Part shown: positions 34,979-44,454 of the stretch, in pieces
Numbering within the stretch: the first letter of the stretch is position 1
Layout: the number at the start of each line of letters is the position of its first letter
Assembly (NCBI GenBank): GCA_002470825.1
Contig: DKOR01000035.1
Coordinates: 1-64,000, forward strand
Length of the DNA stretch: 64,000 nt
Origin: Thiotrichaceae bacterium UBA7357
GTDB lineage: Bacteria; Pseudomonadota; Gammaproteobacteria; Eutrophobiales; Eutrophobiaceae
Direction: 5' to 3'
Notes under the pieces: generated by a model
The model's input: only the letters and a program-made list of their open reading frames with translations
The model's database searches: none
What the model was told of the DNA's origin: nothing
Program-made: the position numbers and the translations under genes

Positions 34979-37255
34979 ATGCACAAAAAACGTAAAGCTT
35001 CTCATAAATTGAAGGCAAACTTAAAGAAAAGTTTGGGAACGTTTTTATTCAATAAGTGGAGCTTCCAAATCATAGTAATCTTAGGCTGTGTTTTTTTATC
35101 TTACTGTGTATTCCTTGACTTTCACATTAGAAAGAAATTTGATGAAAAACGTTGGACAGTACCGGCTAGGGTCTATGCGCAGCCATTAGAATTATATGCA
35201 GGTAGACGTTATGAAAAAGGGAGAGTAATTAAGAGGCTGAAAAGCAATGGTTATAAGAATGTTCGTATACTAAAAGGTCCTGGGCAATTTCTAGTTCGAG
35301 GTTCTACTGTTGAAATATATACACGACAATTCCACTATTGGGATGGCATTGAATCAGCAAAGAAGTTAAAAATAAAATTTAACAATAATCAGGTCACTAG
35401 TATTACCGAAATGATAAGTAGTCAAAATATTTCGATCATAAGGTTGACGCCAGCTTTAATAGGAAAGATATTCCCGCTACATGATGAAGACCGCATTCTA
35501 GTAACTTATGAGGAAATTCCTGAAACCTTAATTGAGGCGTTAATTGTAGTAGAAGATAGGCATTATTTTGAACATTTTGGACTAGATCCCTTCGGTATTT
35601 TACGAGCAATTTATATAAATGGATTAGATGGAAAGCTTACACAAGGCGGTAGCACACTAACACAGCAGTTAATTAAAAATATGTTTTTAACACGTGAGCG
35701 CACATTTACACGGAAAATTAACGAGATGTTGATGGCATTGATGTTGGAATATCATTATTCAAAAGAAGATATATTCAGTGCATATGTCAATGAGATCTAT
35801 TTGGGCCAAAATGGTAAGCGCGGTATCCATGGTTTTGCTACGGCTGCAGAATTTTATTTTTCTAAACCATTAAATGAATTAAATAATGCTGAGATTGCTT
35901 TATTAGTTGGGATGGTGAAAGGAGCCTCTTACTACAATCCAAGGAAGCAATCTAAAAGAGCATTGAAGCGTCGAAATTTAGTACTCAATTTGTTGAAAAA
36001 AGAAGGATTTATTAATAAACAGGAATTGAAAATCGCAATATCTAAATCTTTAAATGTCTCAGATAAACCTCGATGGAGTAGTGCAAAATATCCTGCGTAT
36101 CTTGACTTAGTAAGACGTCACTTAAAGCGTGATTATCGTATTGATGATCTCCGAAATGAAGGATTGATAATACATACTTCTCTAGATATTGATAAACAGG
36201 AGATATCGCAGCATAGTGTCGAGAAAAGTCTTTCAAAATTAGAAAAAAGAAAAGGATTTATTTCAGGCACTCTACAAGCGGCATTAGTTGTTGTAAATCA
36301 ACATAGTGGTGAGGTGCTTGCCTTGATTGGCGATAGGAATAAAAAGAAGAACGCATTCAATCGTGCTTTGGATGCTAAGCGCTCAATAGGTTCATTGATT
36401 AAACCCGCAATATACATGACAGCTTTGAATCGTCCCGCTGAATATAATATCCTATCATCACTTGATGATTCAGAATTGGTGTTAAAACAGCAAAATGGAA
36501 AAATTTGGAAGCCTAATAATTACGATAAAAAAACACATGGTGATATTCCTTTAGTAAGATCAATAACGAAATCATATAATCTTTCCACGGTTAGACTTGG
36601 TATGTCACTAGGACTTGAAAATGTTATTCAGACATTAAAAAATCTAGGTGTGACATCACCTATACCTCTTCTTCCTTCGATTTTACTCGGTGCTCTGAAT
36701 TTATCACCTTATGAAGTAACGCAAATGTATCAAACAATTGCCAGTGGTGGTTTGCAAATTCCACTAAGAACAATTCGTTATGTATCAGATAGTAATGAAG
36801 AACCGTTAAAACAATATGATCTGACGGTACGTGAATATATAAAAGCTGAAACAGCATTTCTAATGCAATACTTGTTAACCGAAGTAGTTCAGAATGGTAC
36901 TGCTAGAAGGTTGAAACAAGAATTGCCGTCATTAATGCCATTAGCAGGAAAAACAGGAACTACTAATGCCTTACGTGACAGCTGGTTTGCCGGATTCGGT
37001 GATCGAATATTGTCTGTAGTTTGGGTCGGACGAGACAATAATAGTAGTACCAAACTTACGGGCTCCATTGGTGCGATGCAGGTATGGATTGACATGATGA
37101 AAAAAATAAAACCAGAACCTTTGCTGTTGATAGAACCAGAAGAAATTGAATGGCGAGATTACCCAGACATGAGCAACCCAAACAGTTCATGTAATCAAAT
37201 AAAATCTTACCCGTTTGTAAAGAAATATAAAGCTAACAGTATCGATTGTTATTAA
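34979..37255 (+). CDS. mrcB: Penicillin-binding protein 1B (bifunctional)
   Basis: 758-residue class A PBP that polymerises and crosslinks peptidoglycan. Short basic cytoplasmic part, one membrane helix (about 30-48), UB2H-like domain (from VPARVYAQPLELYAG), glycosyltransferase domain with VVEDRHYFEHFGLDP (catalytic Glu) and QGGSTLTQQLIKNMFL, and transpeptidase with Ser in RSIGSLIKPAI, KSYNLSTV and KTGTTNALRDSWFAGF. VPARVYAQPLELY makes this PBP1b rather than PBP1a. The following lipoprotein gene starts directly after the stop codon. Confidence 0.95.
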   Translation: MHKKRKASHKLKANLKKSLGTFLFNKWSFQIIVILGCVFLSYCVFLDFHIRKKFDEKRWTVPARVYAQPLELYAGRRYEKGRVIKRLKSNGYKNVRILKGPGQFLVRGSTVEIYTRQFHYWDGIESAKKLKIKFNNNQVTSITEMISSQNISIIRLTPALIGKIFPLHDEDRILVTYEEIPETLIEALIVVEDRHYFEHFGLDPFGILRAIYINGLDGKLTQGGSTLTQQLIKNMFLTRERTFTRKINEMLMALMLEYHYSKEDIFSAYVNEIYLGQNGKRGIHGFATAAEFYFSKPLNELNNAEIALLVGMVKGASYYNPRKQSKRALKRRNLVLNLLKKEGFINKQELKIAISKSLNVSDKPRWSSAKYPAYLDLVRRHLKRDYRIDDLRNEGLIIHTSLDIDKQEISQHSVEKSLSKLEKRKGFISGTLQAALVVVNQHSGEVLALIGDRNKKKNAFNRALDAKRSIGSLIKPAIYMTALNRPAEYNILSSLDDSELVLKQQNGKIWKPNNYDKKTHGDIPLVRSITKSYNLSTVRLGMSLGLENVIQTLKNLGVTSPIPLLPSILLGALNLSPYEVTQMYQTIASGGLQIPLRTIRYVSDSNEEPLKQYDLTVREYIKAETAFLMQYLLTEVVQNGTARRLKQELPSLMPLAGKTGTTNALRDSWFAGFGDRILSVVWVGRDNNSSTKLTGSIGAMQVWIDMMKKIKPEPLLLIEPEEIEWRDYPDMSNPNSSCNQIKSYPFVKKYKANSIDCY

Positions 37256-37738
37256 ATGAAGATGAGTTTGATTTTGGTGTTTCTAATATTCTTGATTTCT
37301 GCATGTGCAGAACAAACAAGAAAATCTCTTGTATTAATTCCTATAGAAGAACGAAAAATCTCAGCTAAAATTGAAAACAAATCAGCACCAAACAATAAAG
37401 TTACGAATAATGAGCAATCATTAGTAATAATTGCATTACTAGAAGATTCAGATCGATTGTCTAGACAAGGACAGAGTATAAAAGCAGCAGCCACGATCGA
37501 ACGTGCGCTACGTATAGAACCTAGGAATGGATTACTATGGCAACGTTTGTCCAAAGTACGTTTTCAGCAGCAGCAATGGAAACAATCCATTGCGATGGCA
37601 AAAAAATCAAATGTATTACTAAAAAGTAATCGTAAAATGAAATCAGAAAACTGGAATCTGATTGCTGAAGCCTACGAAAAACTGGGTGAATATAGCAAAG
37701 CAGATGAAGCAAGAAACAAATACTCAAAACAGGATTAA
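37256..37738 (+). CDS. TPR-like lipoprotein
   Basis: 160-residue probable lipoprotein (signal MKMSLILVFLIFLISAC, lipobox ISAC, Cys17). The C-terminal half has two TPR-like helical pairs (AAATIERALRIEPRNGLLWQ; NWNLIAEAYEKLGEYSKADE). It begins at the base after the mrcB stop codon. Related TPR lipoproteins follow mrcB in several gammaproteobacteria, which suggests a role near PBP1b, but this is inference. Confidence 0.82.
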   Translation: MKMSLILVFLIFLISACAEQTRKSLVLIPIEERKISAKIENKSAPNNKVTNNEQSLVIIALLEDSDRLSRQGQSIKAAATIERALRIEPRNGLLWQRLSKVRFQQQQWKQSIAMAKKSNVLLKSNRKMKSENWNLIAEAYEKLGEYSKADEARNKYSKQD

Positions 37739-38151
37739 TTTTCTTGTGATTACTTTTAAAATTTATGTGAGGATGAACCAATTTTTTATAGGTGTATAGA
37801 GTTTTCATAAGAGCTTTCGGCTGTGAGAGAATATATATACAAGCTCTTTTTTCTAATCACATATTTAAGGATAAAATAAATGTATAAGTATATTTCAAAA
37901 GTAGGTTGAAAGTTATTTTTCAAATGAACCAAAAAGATTGGGTAATTTAATTGTGTGTGCATTAATTTGAAACTAAAGACTGATAATATTGAGTTTGTAT
38001 TGTGTTTAAATCTAATCTCGAGGAAAGTGTTCATTCTTTCTTGATATTTGTTGGTTATTTGATTCAATTGAGGAAAAATAGAGTTTAAAATAGGTCCCAT
38101 GCTGCTATGTAAACACGACTTATAGTAATTAAATCAAATCCATGAAGTATC
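37739..38151. other. Intergenic region with a weak terminator-like repeat
   Basis: Between the lipoprotein gene and the initiator tRNA promoter. AAGAGCTT (37809-37816) and AAGCTCTT (37841-37848) form an 8-bp inverted repeat with a 24-nt loop and a T-run behind, a possible terminator of the mrcB unit. A leftward open frame in this AT-rich stretch has no recognisable protein features. Confidence 0.4.
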
Positions 38152-38180
38152 TTGAAAATGTTCATTCAGCCCTGTAACAT
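38152..38180 (+). promoter_or_regulatory. Promoter of initiator tRNA
   Basis: TTGAAA (38152-38157), 17-nt spacer, TAACAT (38175-38180), then the G+C-rich GCGCC discriminator. Ends 13 nt before the tRNA. GC-rich discriminators are typical of stringently controlled stable RNA promoters. Confidence 0.7.
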
Positions 38181-38193
38181 GCGCCAACTCCGA

Positions 38194-38270
38194 TGCGGGG
38201 TGGAGCAGTCTGGCAGCTCGTCGGGCTCATAACCCGAAGGTCGCAGGTTCAAATCCTGCCCCCGCTACCA
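38194..38270 (+). tRNA. Initiator tRNA-fMet (anticodon CAT)
   Basis: 77 nt. Three G-C pairs in the anticodon stem (GGG/CCC around CTCATAA), A11-U24 in the D stem, and no Watson-Crick pair at 1-72 identify an initiator. The anticodon is at 38228-38230. Position 1 is T and position 72 is T, where E. coli has C1-A72. CCA is encoded. It lies before rimP-nusA-infB as E. coli metY does. Confidence 0.95.
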
Positions 38271-38294
38271 AATGCTTTGGTAAAGAAAGTTGAG

Positions 38295-38318
38295 GCCCCT
38301 ATCAAGGGGCTTTTTTGT
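38295..38318 (+). terminator. Terminator after initiator tRNA
   Basis: GCCCCT ATCA AGGGGC (38295-38310) followed by TTTTTT. It ends the tRNA transcript 25 nt after the CCA. Confidence 0.88.
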
Positions 38319-38398
38319 TATGTACGTATTGCTAGTTGAGGCCGCAAGTACACAATTTACGGCTACGACTAGATAATTATTTAATATAGAGACGTCAT

Positions 38399-38428
38399 GT
38401 GGCAGAGCAGATATAAACTGGCTATAAT
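38399..38428 (+). promoter_or_regulatory. Possible promoter of rimP-nusA-infB
   Basis: GTGGCA (38399-38404), 18-nt spacer, perfect TATAAT (38423-38428). Located between the tRNA terminator and the rimP leader hairpin. Confidence 0.5.
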
Positions 38429-38454
38429 TAACCTGCATCTTTAGATTTTTAATA

Positions 38455-38478
38455 AGTGGGCTTTGAGCCCACTTTTTG
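38455..38478 (+). terminator. Terminator-like hairpin in the rimP leader
   Basis: AGTGGGCT (38455-38462) pairs perfectly with AGCCCACT (38466-38473), followed by TTTT. It ends about 12 nt before the rimP start, so readthrough is needed for nusA-infB expression. A candidate NusA-sensitive attenuator. Confidence 0.75.
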
Positions 38479-38489
38479 TTTACGAATAT

Positions 38490-38945
38490 ATGTATAGACA
38501 AAATCAAGCTTTATTAGATTTGTTTGGGCCAGAAGTAGCAATGATTGGTTGCGAATTACTAGGTGTTGAGTTTACACAAAATGGTAATGGCTCGATATTA
38601 AGGGTCTATATTGAGAAGGAAGGCGGCATAGATGTTGATGATTGTGTAGCAGTAAGTCATCAGCTGACTGGGGTTCTGGAGGTGGAAGATCCTATATCTG
38701 GTCAATATAACTTAGAAGTTTCATCGCCAGGTCTTGACCGACCATTGTTCACGCTAGAACATTATAAGCAGTTTGTCGGTGAAATAATTAAGATTAAGCT
38801 ATTTGAAAAATATAATGGCAGAAAAAATTTTATTGGAGTTTTAAATGCAGTTCATGACGAAGAAGTTGAAATTGGCTGTGAAGAAGAGAGATACAGTGTG
38901 CCTTTCAGATTGATTGAACGCGCTAGATTGGTTCCTCAGTTTTGA
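38490..38945 (+). CDS. rimP: Ribosome maturation factor RimP
   Basis: Needed for 30S maturation. 151 residues from ATG 38490; MIGCELLGVEFTQNGNGSIL, VDDCVAVSHQLTGVLEVEDP and LEVSSPGLDRPLF are family signatures. The C-terminal domain is complete. An in-frame TTG at 38463 lies inside the hairpin and is rejected. No clear Shine-Dalgarno. Confidence 0.95.
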   Translation: MYRQNQALLDLFGPEVAMIGCELLGVEFTQNGNGSILRVYIEKEGGIDVDDCVAVSHQLTGVLEVEDPISGQYNLEVSSPGLDRPLFTLEHYKQFVGEIIKIKLFEKYNGRKNFIGVLNAVHDEEVEIGCEEERYSVPFRLIERARLVPQF

Positions 38946-38965
38946 TTTTATAAACGGTAGATCAA

Positions 38966-40486
38966 ATGAATAAAGAAATTTTGATGGTTGTTGATGTTGT
39001 ATGTAACGAAAAAGGTGTCGCTAAAGATATTATTTTTCAAGCAATTGAACTTGCTCTTGCAAGTGCAACCAAGAAACGTAATCGAGAAGATATTGAATCA
39101 CGGGTAAGCATAGACCGTGAAACTGGCGATTATGACACTTTTCGTTGTTGGGAAGTGGTTGATGATGAACCCGAATCATTAGAAGCACCAACCAGACAAG
39201 TTAGTCTAAAAGATGCAACAGACAAAAATCCTAATATTGAAATAGGTGAATTTATAGAAGAACCGATGCCTTCTGTAGAATTCGGTCGTATTGCAGCTCA
39301 AGCAGCTAAACAGGTTATCGTACAAAAAGTTCGTGAGGCTGAACGTGCTCAAGTTGTCGATGCGTATCAAAATCGTGTAGGAGAAATGGTTAGCGGTATC
39401 GTGAAACGCTCGGAACGTAGTGGTGTAATTATGGACTTGGGTAATAATGCTGAGGCCTTTATCTCTAGAGAAGAATTAATCCCACGGGAAGCTGTTCGTC
39501 CTGGCGATCGCATCCGAGCCTATTTAAAAGAAGTAAGGTCAGATATCACACGAGGACCACAACTATTTCTGAGCCGCACTGCACCGGAACTTCTAATTGA
39601 GTTGTTCAAAATTGAAGTGCCTGAAATTAATGAAGGTATGATAGATATCATCAATGGTGCGCGAGATCCTGGAGCTAGAGCTAAGATTGCCGTAAAAGCG
39701 AATGATCCTAGAATTGACCCTATTGGTGCCTGTGTTGGTATGCGAGGCTCGCGGGTGCAAGCAGTATCTAATGAACTGGGTGGTGAAAGAGTTGATATAA
39801 TACTCTGGGACGACAATCCTGCTCAATTTGTTATAAATGCTATGGCACCAGCAGAAGTTGCCTCGATAATGGTAGATGAAGATGCTCACACTATGGATGT
39901 TGCTGTCGATGAAGAAAATCTATCTCAAGCGATAGGTAGGGGCGGACAAAACGTTAAGCTTGCAAGTGAACTGACTGACTGGGAACTCAATGTTATGTCT
40001 GTTGAGCAAGCTGATGAAAAAAGTGAAGCTGAAGCCCAGAATTTATCTAGTATGTTCATGGAGCACCTTGGTGTTGATGAAGAGGTCGCTATTATTTTGG
40101 TACAAGAAGGATTTTCAAGTATTGAAGAAGTTGCATATGTGCCAGAGAAAGAGATGATAGCCATCGAAGAGTTTGACGATAAGTTAGTGAATGAACTACG
40201 TGAACGTGCTAAGGACATTATGTTGACACGTGCAATTGCTAGTGAAGAAATGTTGGGCGATGAAAAGCCTGCAATAGATTTGCTGACAATGGATGGTATG
40301 GAAGAATCATTGGCTTATGAGCTTGCTAGTAAAGGTGTGATATGCATGGAAGATTTAGCAGAACAATCCGTTGATGAATTAATGGATATAACTGGTTTAG
40401 ATAAAGATCTTGCCGGCAAATTAATCATGACAGCGCGTGTACCATGGTTTGAATCAGAAGAATCTAATAGTGAGAGTGCTAAGTAA
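38966..40486 (+). CDS. nusA: Transcription termination/antitermination factor NusA
   Basis: RNA polymerase-binding factor controlling pausing, termination and antitermination. 506 residues: N-terminal polymerase-binding domain (1-130), S1 domain (about 135-200, GEMVSGIVKRSERSGVIMDL), KH1 and KH2 (about 205-345, GACVGMRGSRVQAVSNEL; AIGRGGQNVKLAS) and two C-terminal acidic repeats (AR1, AR2) as in other gammaproteobacteria. Its stop codon shares one base with the infB start. Confidence 0.97.
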   Translation: MNKEILMVVDVVCNEKGVAKDIIFQAIELALASATKKRNREDIESRVSIDRETGDYDTFRCWEVVDDEPESLEAPTRQVSLKDATDKNPNIEIGEFIEEPMPSVEFGRIAAQAAKQVIVQKVREAERAQVVDAYQNRVGEMVSGIVKRSERSGVIMDLGNNAEAFISREELIPREAVRPGDRIRAYLKEVRSDITRGPQLFLSRTAPELLIELFKIEVPEINEGMIDIINGARDPGARAKIAVKANDPRIDPIGACVGMRGSRVQAVSNELGGERVDIILWDDNPAQFVINAMAPAEVASIMVDEDAHTMDVAVDEENLSQAIGRGGQNVKLASELTDWELNVMSVEQADEKSEAEAQNLSSMFMEHLGVDEEVAIILVQEGFSSIEEVAYVPEKEMIAIEEFDDKLVNELRERAKDIMLTRAIASEEMLGDEKPAIDLLTMDGMEESLAYELASKGVICMEDLAEQSVDELMDITGLDKDLAGKLIMTARVPWFESEESNSESAK

Positions 40487-43044
40487 TGCCTGAAGTTACT
40501 ATCAGTGAGTTTGCAAGCGACGTAGGCGCTACTGTTAAACGCATACAAGAACAATTAGTTGAGGCTGGACTTCCTAACAAAAAAGCAGAAGAAGTTATTA
40601 CTGATTCAGAAAAATCTATTTTGTTGGATTTTTTAAGAAAAAAACATGGTAAAGGTGAAAGTTCTGAACCACGTAAAATAACCTTGCGTCGTAAAACTGT
40701 TAGTGAACTTCAAGTCCCAGTTGCAACTCAAGGCAGGACAAAACCTCGTTCAAAGACGGTGAATATCGAATTTCGTAAACGACGTACCTATGCCAAGCGT
40801 GGTGATGTTGCCGAAACCTTAAAGCAAGAAAAAGCTACAAAACTAGTTGAAGAGCAGTTGGCAGCTGATCTCGTACATAAACAAAAAATTACCGATGCTG
40901 AATTAAACACTTCTGAAGTTCAAAATGTTCCGGAGGTTGAGGAAATAATAACTATAGAAAAAGAGCCTATATTTGATGAAACGGTGAAAATCAAAAGTGT
41001 CGAAGTGAAAACAAATAAACAAGCTAATGATGAAGTTGTCACAGAAGAACAATTAAATAAAATAATACCAGAAATTGTAATGCCAGTAGTCGCAAAGCGG
41101 CCAATAGTTAAAGAAGTTGTAAAGCCGTCTAATAAAGAAAAAGCACGCAAAGAAAAAGCGCGACACGGACGACAAGAATTACATGTCGCAAGCAAAGGTT
41201 CTGGTAGAAGACGAAAAAAGGCTAGGCATACCCCAGTAATTCATCAATCAGGAGATAATCAACACGGGTTTGAAAAGCCAACCGTGCCTATTGTTAAAGA
41301 AATTGGAATTCCAGAGAGTATAACTATAGCTGAACTAGCTCAGCGGATGTCTGTTAAAGGTTCTGAGGTTGTAAAAGTAATGATGGGCTTGGGCACTATG
41401 GCTACGATAAATCAAACCATCGATCAGGATACAGCAGGGATTGTTGTTGAAGAGATGGGGCATAAGTCTAAATTTCAAAATGATAATGCACTAGAAGAAG
41501 AAATGATTCAGGCTGCCCAGCAAGACGGTAATCAAATCACTCGAGCACCGATTGTCACAATAATGGGACATGTCGATCATGGAAAAACATCATTGCTAGA
41601 TTATATCCGACGTACCAAGGTGGCCGCTAGCGAAACTGGTGGTATCACTCAACATATTGGTGCCTATAGAGTCACAACGGACAATGGAGATATCACTTTT
41701 CTGGATACGCCTGGACATGAAGCATTTACCTCGATGCGAGCACGTGGTGCAAAAGTAACTGACCTAGTCATTATTGTTGTAGCTGGTGATGATGGTGTTA
41801 TGCCTCAGACTGAAGAAGCAGTAAAACATGCTAAAGCAGGTAATGTTCCCATCATTATTGCGGTTAATAAGATGGACAAAGAGAATTCAGATCCTGAGCG
41901 AGTTAAACAAGAATTATCGAAATTTGAAATAATTCCTGAAAGTTGGGGTGGTGATACTCAATTTATACCTGTGTCTGCGTTGACTGGGGAAGGTGTCGAT
42001 AATTTATTAGAAAGTGTTTTATTACAAACTGAGATCCTTGAACTGAAGGCTATGGAATCGGGTTCTGCTTCAGGTGCTGTTATTGAGTCTCGATTGGATA
42101 AAGGTCGTGGGCCTATTGCTAGTATTATTGTTCAAAATGGGATACTCAATAAAGGTGATGTTATTTTAAGTGGACATGAGTTCGGCCGTGTCAGGGCAAT
42201 GATTGATGATAGTGGTACTGAAGTGACTTCAGCAGGACCATCTACTCCAGTTGAAGTGTTAGGTTTGTCCGGCACACCTAATGCAGGTGATGAAATGATG
42301 GTAGTTCCCGATGAAAAGAAAGCTCGAGAAATAGCACTTTTTAGACAAGGAAAATATCGTGAAACGAAAATGGCTCATCAACATGCATCTAAACTTGAAA
42401 ACGTGATGACCCAAATGCAGGAAGGTGAAGTCTCATTGCTGAACCTGCTTATCAAAGCAGATGTGCAAGGCTCATCAGAAGCGCTGGTTGATTCATTAAC
42501 ACGATTGAGTAATGAGGAAGTAAAAGTAAATATTATAAGCAGTGGTGTTGGTGGAATCACAGAGTCTGATATAAATCTTGCTATGGCGTCAAATGCTGTA
42601 GTTATGGGTTTCAATGTACGCGCAGATGCGAGTGCTCGTAAGCTGATCGATGCTGAAGGTGTGGACCTCAGATATTATAGTATTATTTATGACCTGATCG
42701 ACGATGTTAAGAGAGCACTGAGTGGCATGCTATCTCCTGAAGTTCGAGAACAAATCACAGGTGTTGCAGAAGTCAAAGAAGTTTTTAAATCGCCAAAATT
42801 TGGCGATATTGCTGGTTGTATGGTGACGACAGGTCGTGTTAATCGAAATAATCCTATTAGAGTCTTACGTGATAATGTTGTCATTTATGAAGGTGAACTT
42901 GAATCCTTGCGTCGATTCAAAGACGACGTCAACGAAGTCAAATCAGGGATGGATTGTGGTATTGGTGTTAAAAATTATAGCGATGTTCAAACAGGCGATC
43001 AGATTGAAGTGTTCGAACGAGTTACCGTTGAACGCAAGATATAG
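40486..43044 (+). CDS. infB: Translation initiation factor IF-2
   Basis: GTPase that brings fMet-tRNA to the 30S subunit. 852 residues: an IF2_N domain at the start (MPEVTISEFASDVGATVKRI), a charged linker, a second IF2_N domain (about 278-330), then the G domain with GHVDHGKTS at about 360, DTPGHE and NKMD, and domains II-IV. Overlaps nusA by one base (TAATG), 9 nt before rbfA. Confidence 0.97.
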   Translation: MPEVTISEFASDVGATVKRIQEQLVEAGLPNKKAEEVITDSEKSILLDFLRKKHGKGESSEPRKITLRRKTVSELQVPVATQGRTKPRSKTVNIEFRKRRTYAKRGDVAETLKQEKATKLVEEQLAADLVHKQKITDAELNTSEVQNVPEVEEIITIEKEPIFDETVKIKSVEVKTNKQANDEVVTEEQLNKIIPEIVMPVVAKRPIVKEVVKPSNKEKARKEKARHGRQELHVASKGSGRRRKKARHTPVIHQSGDNQHGFEKPTVPIVKEIGIPESITIAELAQRMSVKGSEVVKVMMGLGTMATINQTIDQDTAGIVVEEMGHKSKFQNDNALEEEMIQAAQQDGNQITRAPIVTIMGHVDHGKTSLLDYIRRTKVAASETGGITQHIGAYRVTTDNGDITFLDTPGHEAFTSMRARGAKVTDLVIIVVAGDDGVMPQTEEAVKHAKAGNVPIIIAVNKMDKENSDPERVKQELSKFEIIPESWGGDTQFIPVSALTGEGVDNLLESVLLQTEILELKAMESGSASGAVIESRLDKGRGPIASIIVQNGILNKGDVILSGHEFGRVRAMIDDSGTEVTSAGPSTPVEVLGLSGTPNAGDEMMVVPDEKKAREIALFRQGKYRETKMAHQHASKLENVMTQMQEGEVSLLNLLIKADVQGSSEALVDSLTRLSNEEVKVNIISSGVGGITESDINLAMASNAVVMGFNVRADASARKLIDAEGVDLRYYSIIYDLIDDVKRALSGMLSPEVREQITGVAEVKEVFKSPKFGDIAGCMVTTGRVNRNNPIRVLRDNVVIYEGELESLRRFKDDVNEVKSGMDCGIGVKNYSDVQTGDQIEVFERVTVERKI

Positions 43045-43053
43045 TTTTTAGCC

Positions 43054-43425
43054 ATGCCAAAAGAATTTGGGCGTCACCAACGCGTAGCCCAGTTTATTAA
43101 AGAAGAACTATCCGTTCTTATACAACGCGACTTTCCGTTGAATGAGCATGGGATGATAACGTTAGCTAATGTCGACGTTAGTCCCGATTTAAAAAATGCT
43201 ACTATTTATGTCACATCGTTTAATAATAAAGATTCGCATGAAGAATTGATAAAAGAAATGAATGAGCATGCCGGTAAATTTCGCCATAAGCTTTCTGGTA
43301 TAATGACTACAAGAAGTGTTCCATCGATACGCTTCAAATATGATGAATCAATCGAGCGCGCACAACGAATTACTGACATTATCAACTCCGTTAGCCATAA
43401 AGATGAAAATGAATTAGATGGGTAA
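43054..43425 (+). CDS. rbfA: Ribosome-binding factor A
   Basis: KH-like 16S rRNA maturation factor, 123 residues. RVAQFIKEELSVLIQRDF, VDVSPDLKNATIYVTSF and RSVPSIRFKYDESIERAQRI are typical. Overlaps truB by 8 nt. Confidence 0.95.
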   Translation: MPKEFGRHQRVAQFIKEELSVLIQRDFPLNEHGMITLANVDVSPDLKNATIYVTSFNNKDSHEELIKEMNEHAGKFRHKLSGIMTTRSVPSIRFKYDESIERAQRITDIINSVSHKDENELDG

Positions 43426-44350
43426 AACTCCAAAAAAACGTGGTAGAGATATCAATGGTATTTTGGTGTTAGATAAACCGGCAGGTATCAGTTCCAATGG
43501 TGCTCTACAGCATGTAAAAAGACTTTATAACGCCAATAAAGCAGGACATACTGGTAATCTTGATGTGCCTGCCTCAGGTTTACTACCTATATGCTTGGGC
43601 GAAGCAACTAAGGTTTCTACTTACCTTTTAGATTCAAATAAAACTTATCGTGCCAAGTGTTTATTAGGCGTAACAACCACAACTGGCGATGCCGATGGTA
43701 AAACGCTCTTAAAAAAGCCAGTAGATAAATTGTCTGAGATTGATATAAAAAAGATTTGTACTAAGTTTGTAGGTGAAATAGAACAAGTTCCACCGATGTA
43801 TTCGGCGCTAAAGCATAATGGCAGACGACTTTACGAATTAGCTTATAGTGGTATTGAAGTCGAGCGAAAAGCAAGAAAAATCACCATTCACAGAATAGAT
43901 CTATTAGATTTTAAGAATAAGGAGTTTTGGATAGAGGTATCTTGTACAAAAGGTACCTATATTAGAACTTTGGTAGAAGATATTGGCAATGAATTGGCTT
44001 GCGGAGCCCATATTTTATCCTTACGTCGACTAAAGGCAGGCCCCTTTCATGAAACACAGATGGTCACACAATCACAATTGAATGTTGTTGCTGAAGGAGG
44101 ACTCGAACAACTCGATAATTTGTTATTGCCCATGGACTCGGCATTGACAGACATGCCTAAAGTTCTACTCAAAAAAGATGTGGTGTTCTATCTTTGTCAG
44201 GGGCAAACGGTTGTAGCTTCAGGGTTGCCAAAATCAGGTAAATTAAGAATTTATGATCAATCGTCTAATTTTATTGGTTTAGGTGAAGTTACGCAGGATG
44301 GACGGATTGCACCTAAGCGATTGATTAATAATATAGAAACAATTGTGTGA
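43418..44350 (+). CDS. truB: tRNA pseudouridine(55) synthase
   Basis: Makes pseudouridine 55 in the T-loop of tRNAs. 310 residues. The catalytic Asp lies in GHTGNLDVPASGLLPICLG; this is GNLDVPAS instead of the commoner GTLDPLAS, a mild change that leaves the Asp. PPMYSALKHNGRRLYELA and VSCTKGTYIRTLVEDIG are conserved. C-terminal PUA-like part present. Confidence 0.95.
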   Translation: MGKTPKKRGRDINGILVLDKPAGISSNGALQHVKRLYNANKAGHTGNLDVPASGLLPICLGEATKVSTYLLDSNKTYRAKCLLGVTTTTGDADGKTLLKKPVDKLSEIDIKKICTKFVGEIEQVPPMYSALKHNGRRLYELAYSGIEVERKARKITIHRIDLLDFKNKEFWIEVSCTKGTYIRTLVEDIGNELACGAHILSLRRLKAGPFHETQMVTQSQLNVVAEGGLEQLDNLLLPMDSALTDMPKVLLKKDVVFYLCQGQTVVASGLPKSGKLRIYDQSSNFIGLGEVTQDGRIAPKRLINNIETIV

Positions 44351-44379
44351 GACAGACATGAAACAAATAGATGTTTCGC

Positions 44380-44408
44380 TTGTTAGAGGAGATATCCGCG
44401 GGTACAAT
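44380..44408 (+). promoter_or_regulatory. Candidate rpsO promoter
   Basis: TTGTTA (44380-44385), 17-nt spacer, TACAAT (44403-44408), 47 nt before the rpsO ATG. Placement matches the independent rpsO promoter known in E. coli. Confidence 0.65.
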
Positions 44409-44454
44409 ACGCGCGAATTAAGATATCAGTAAGTTTGCGAGGGGCAAATAGATA

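Noticed and set aside
37786..38100. Leftward 104-codon frame in the gap before tRNA-fMet
   Set aside because: AT-rich chance frame; no ribosome-binding site, no recognisable domain, and it runs through an inverted repeat.
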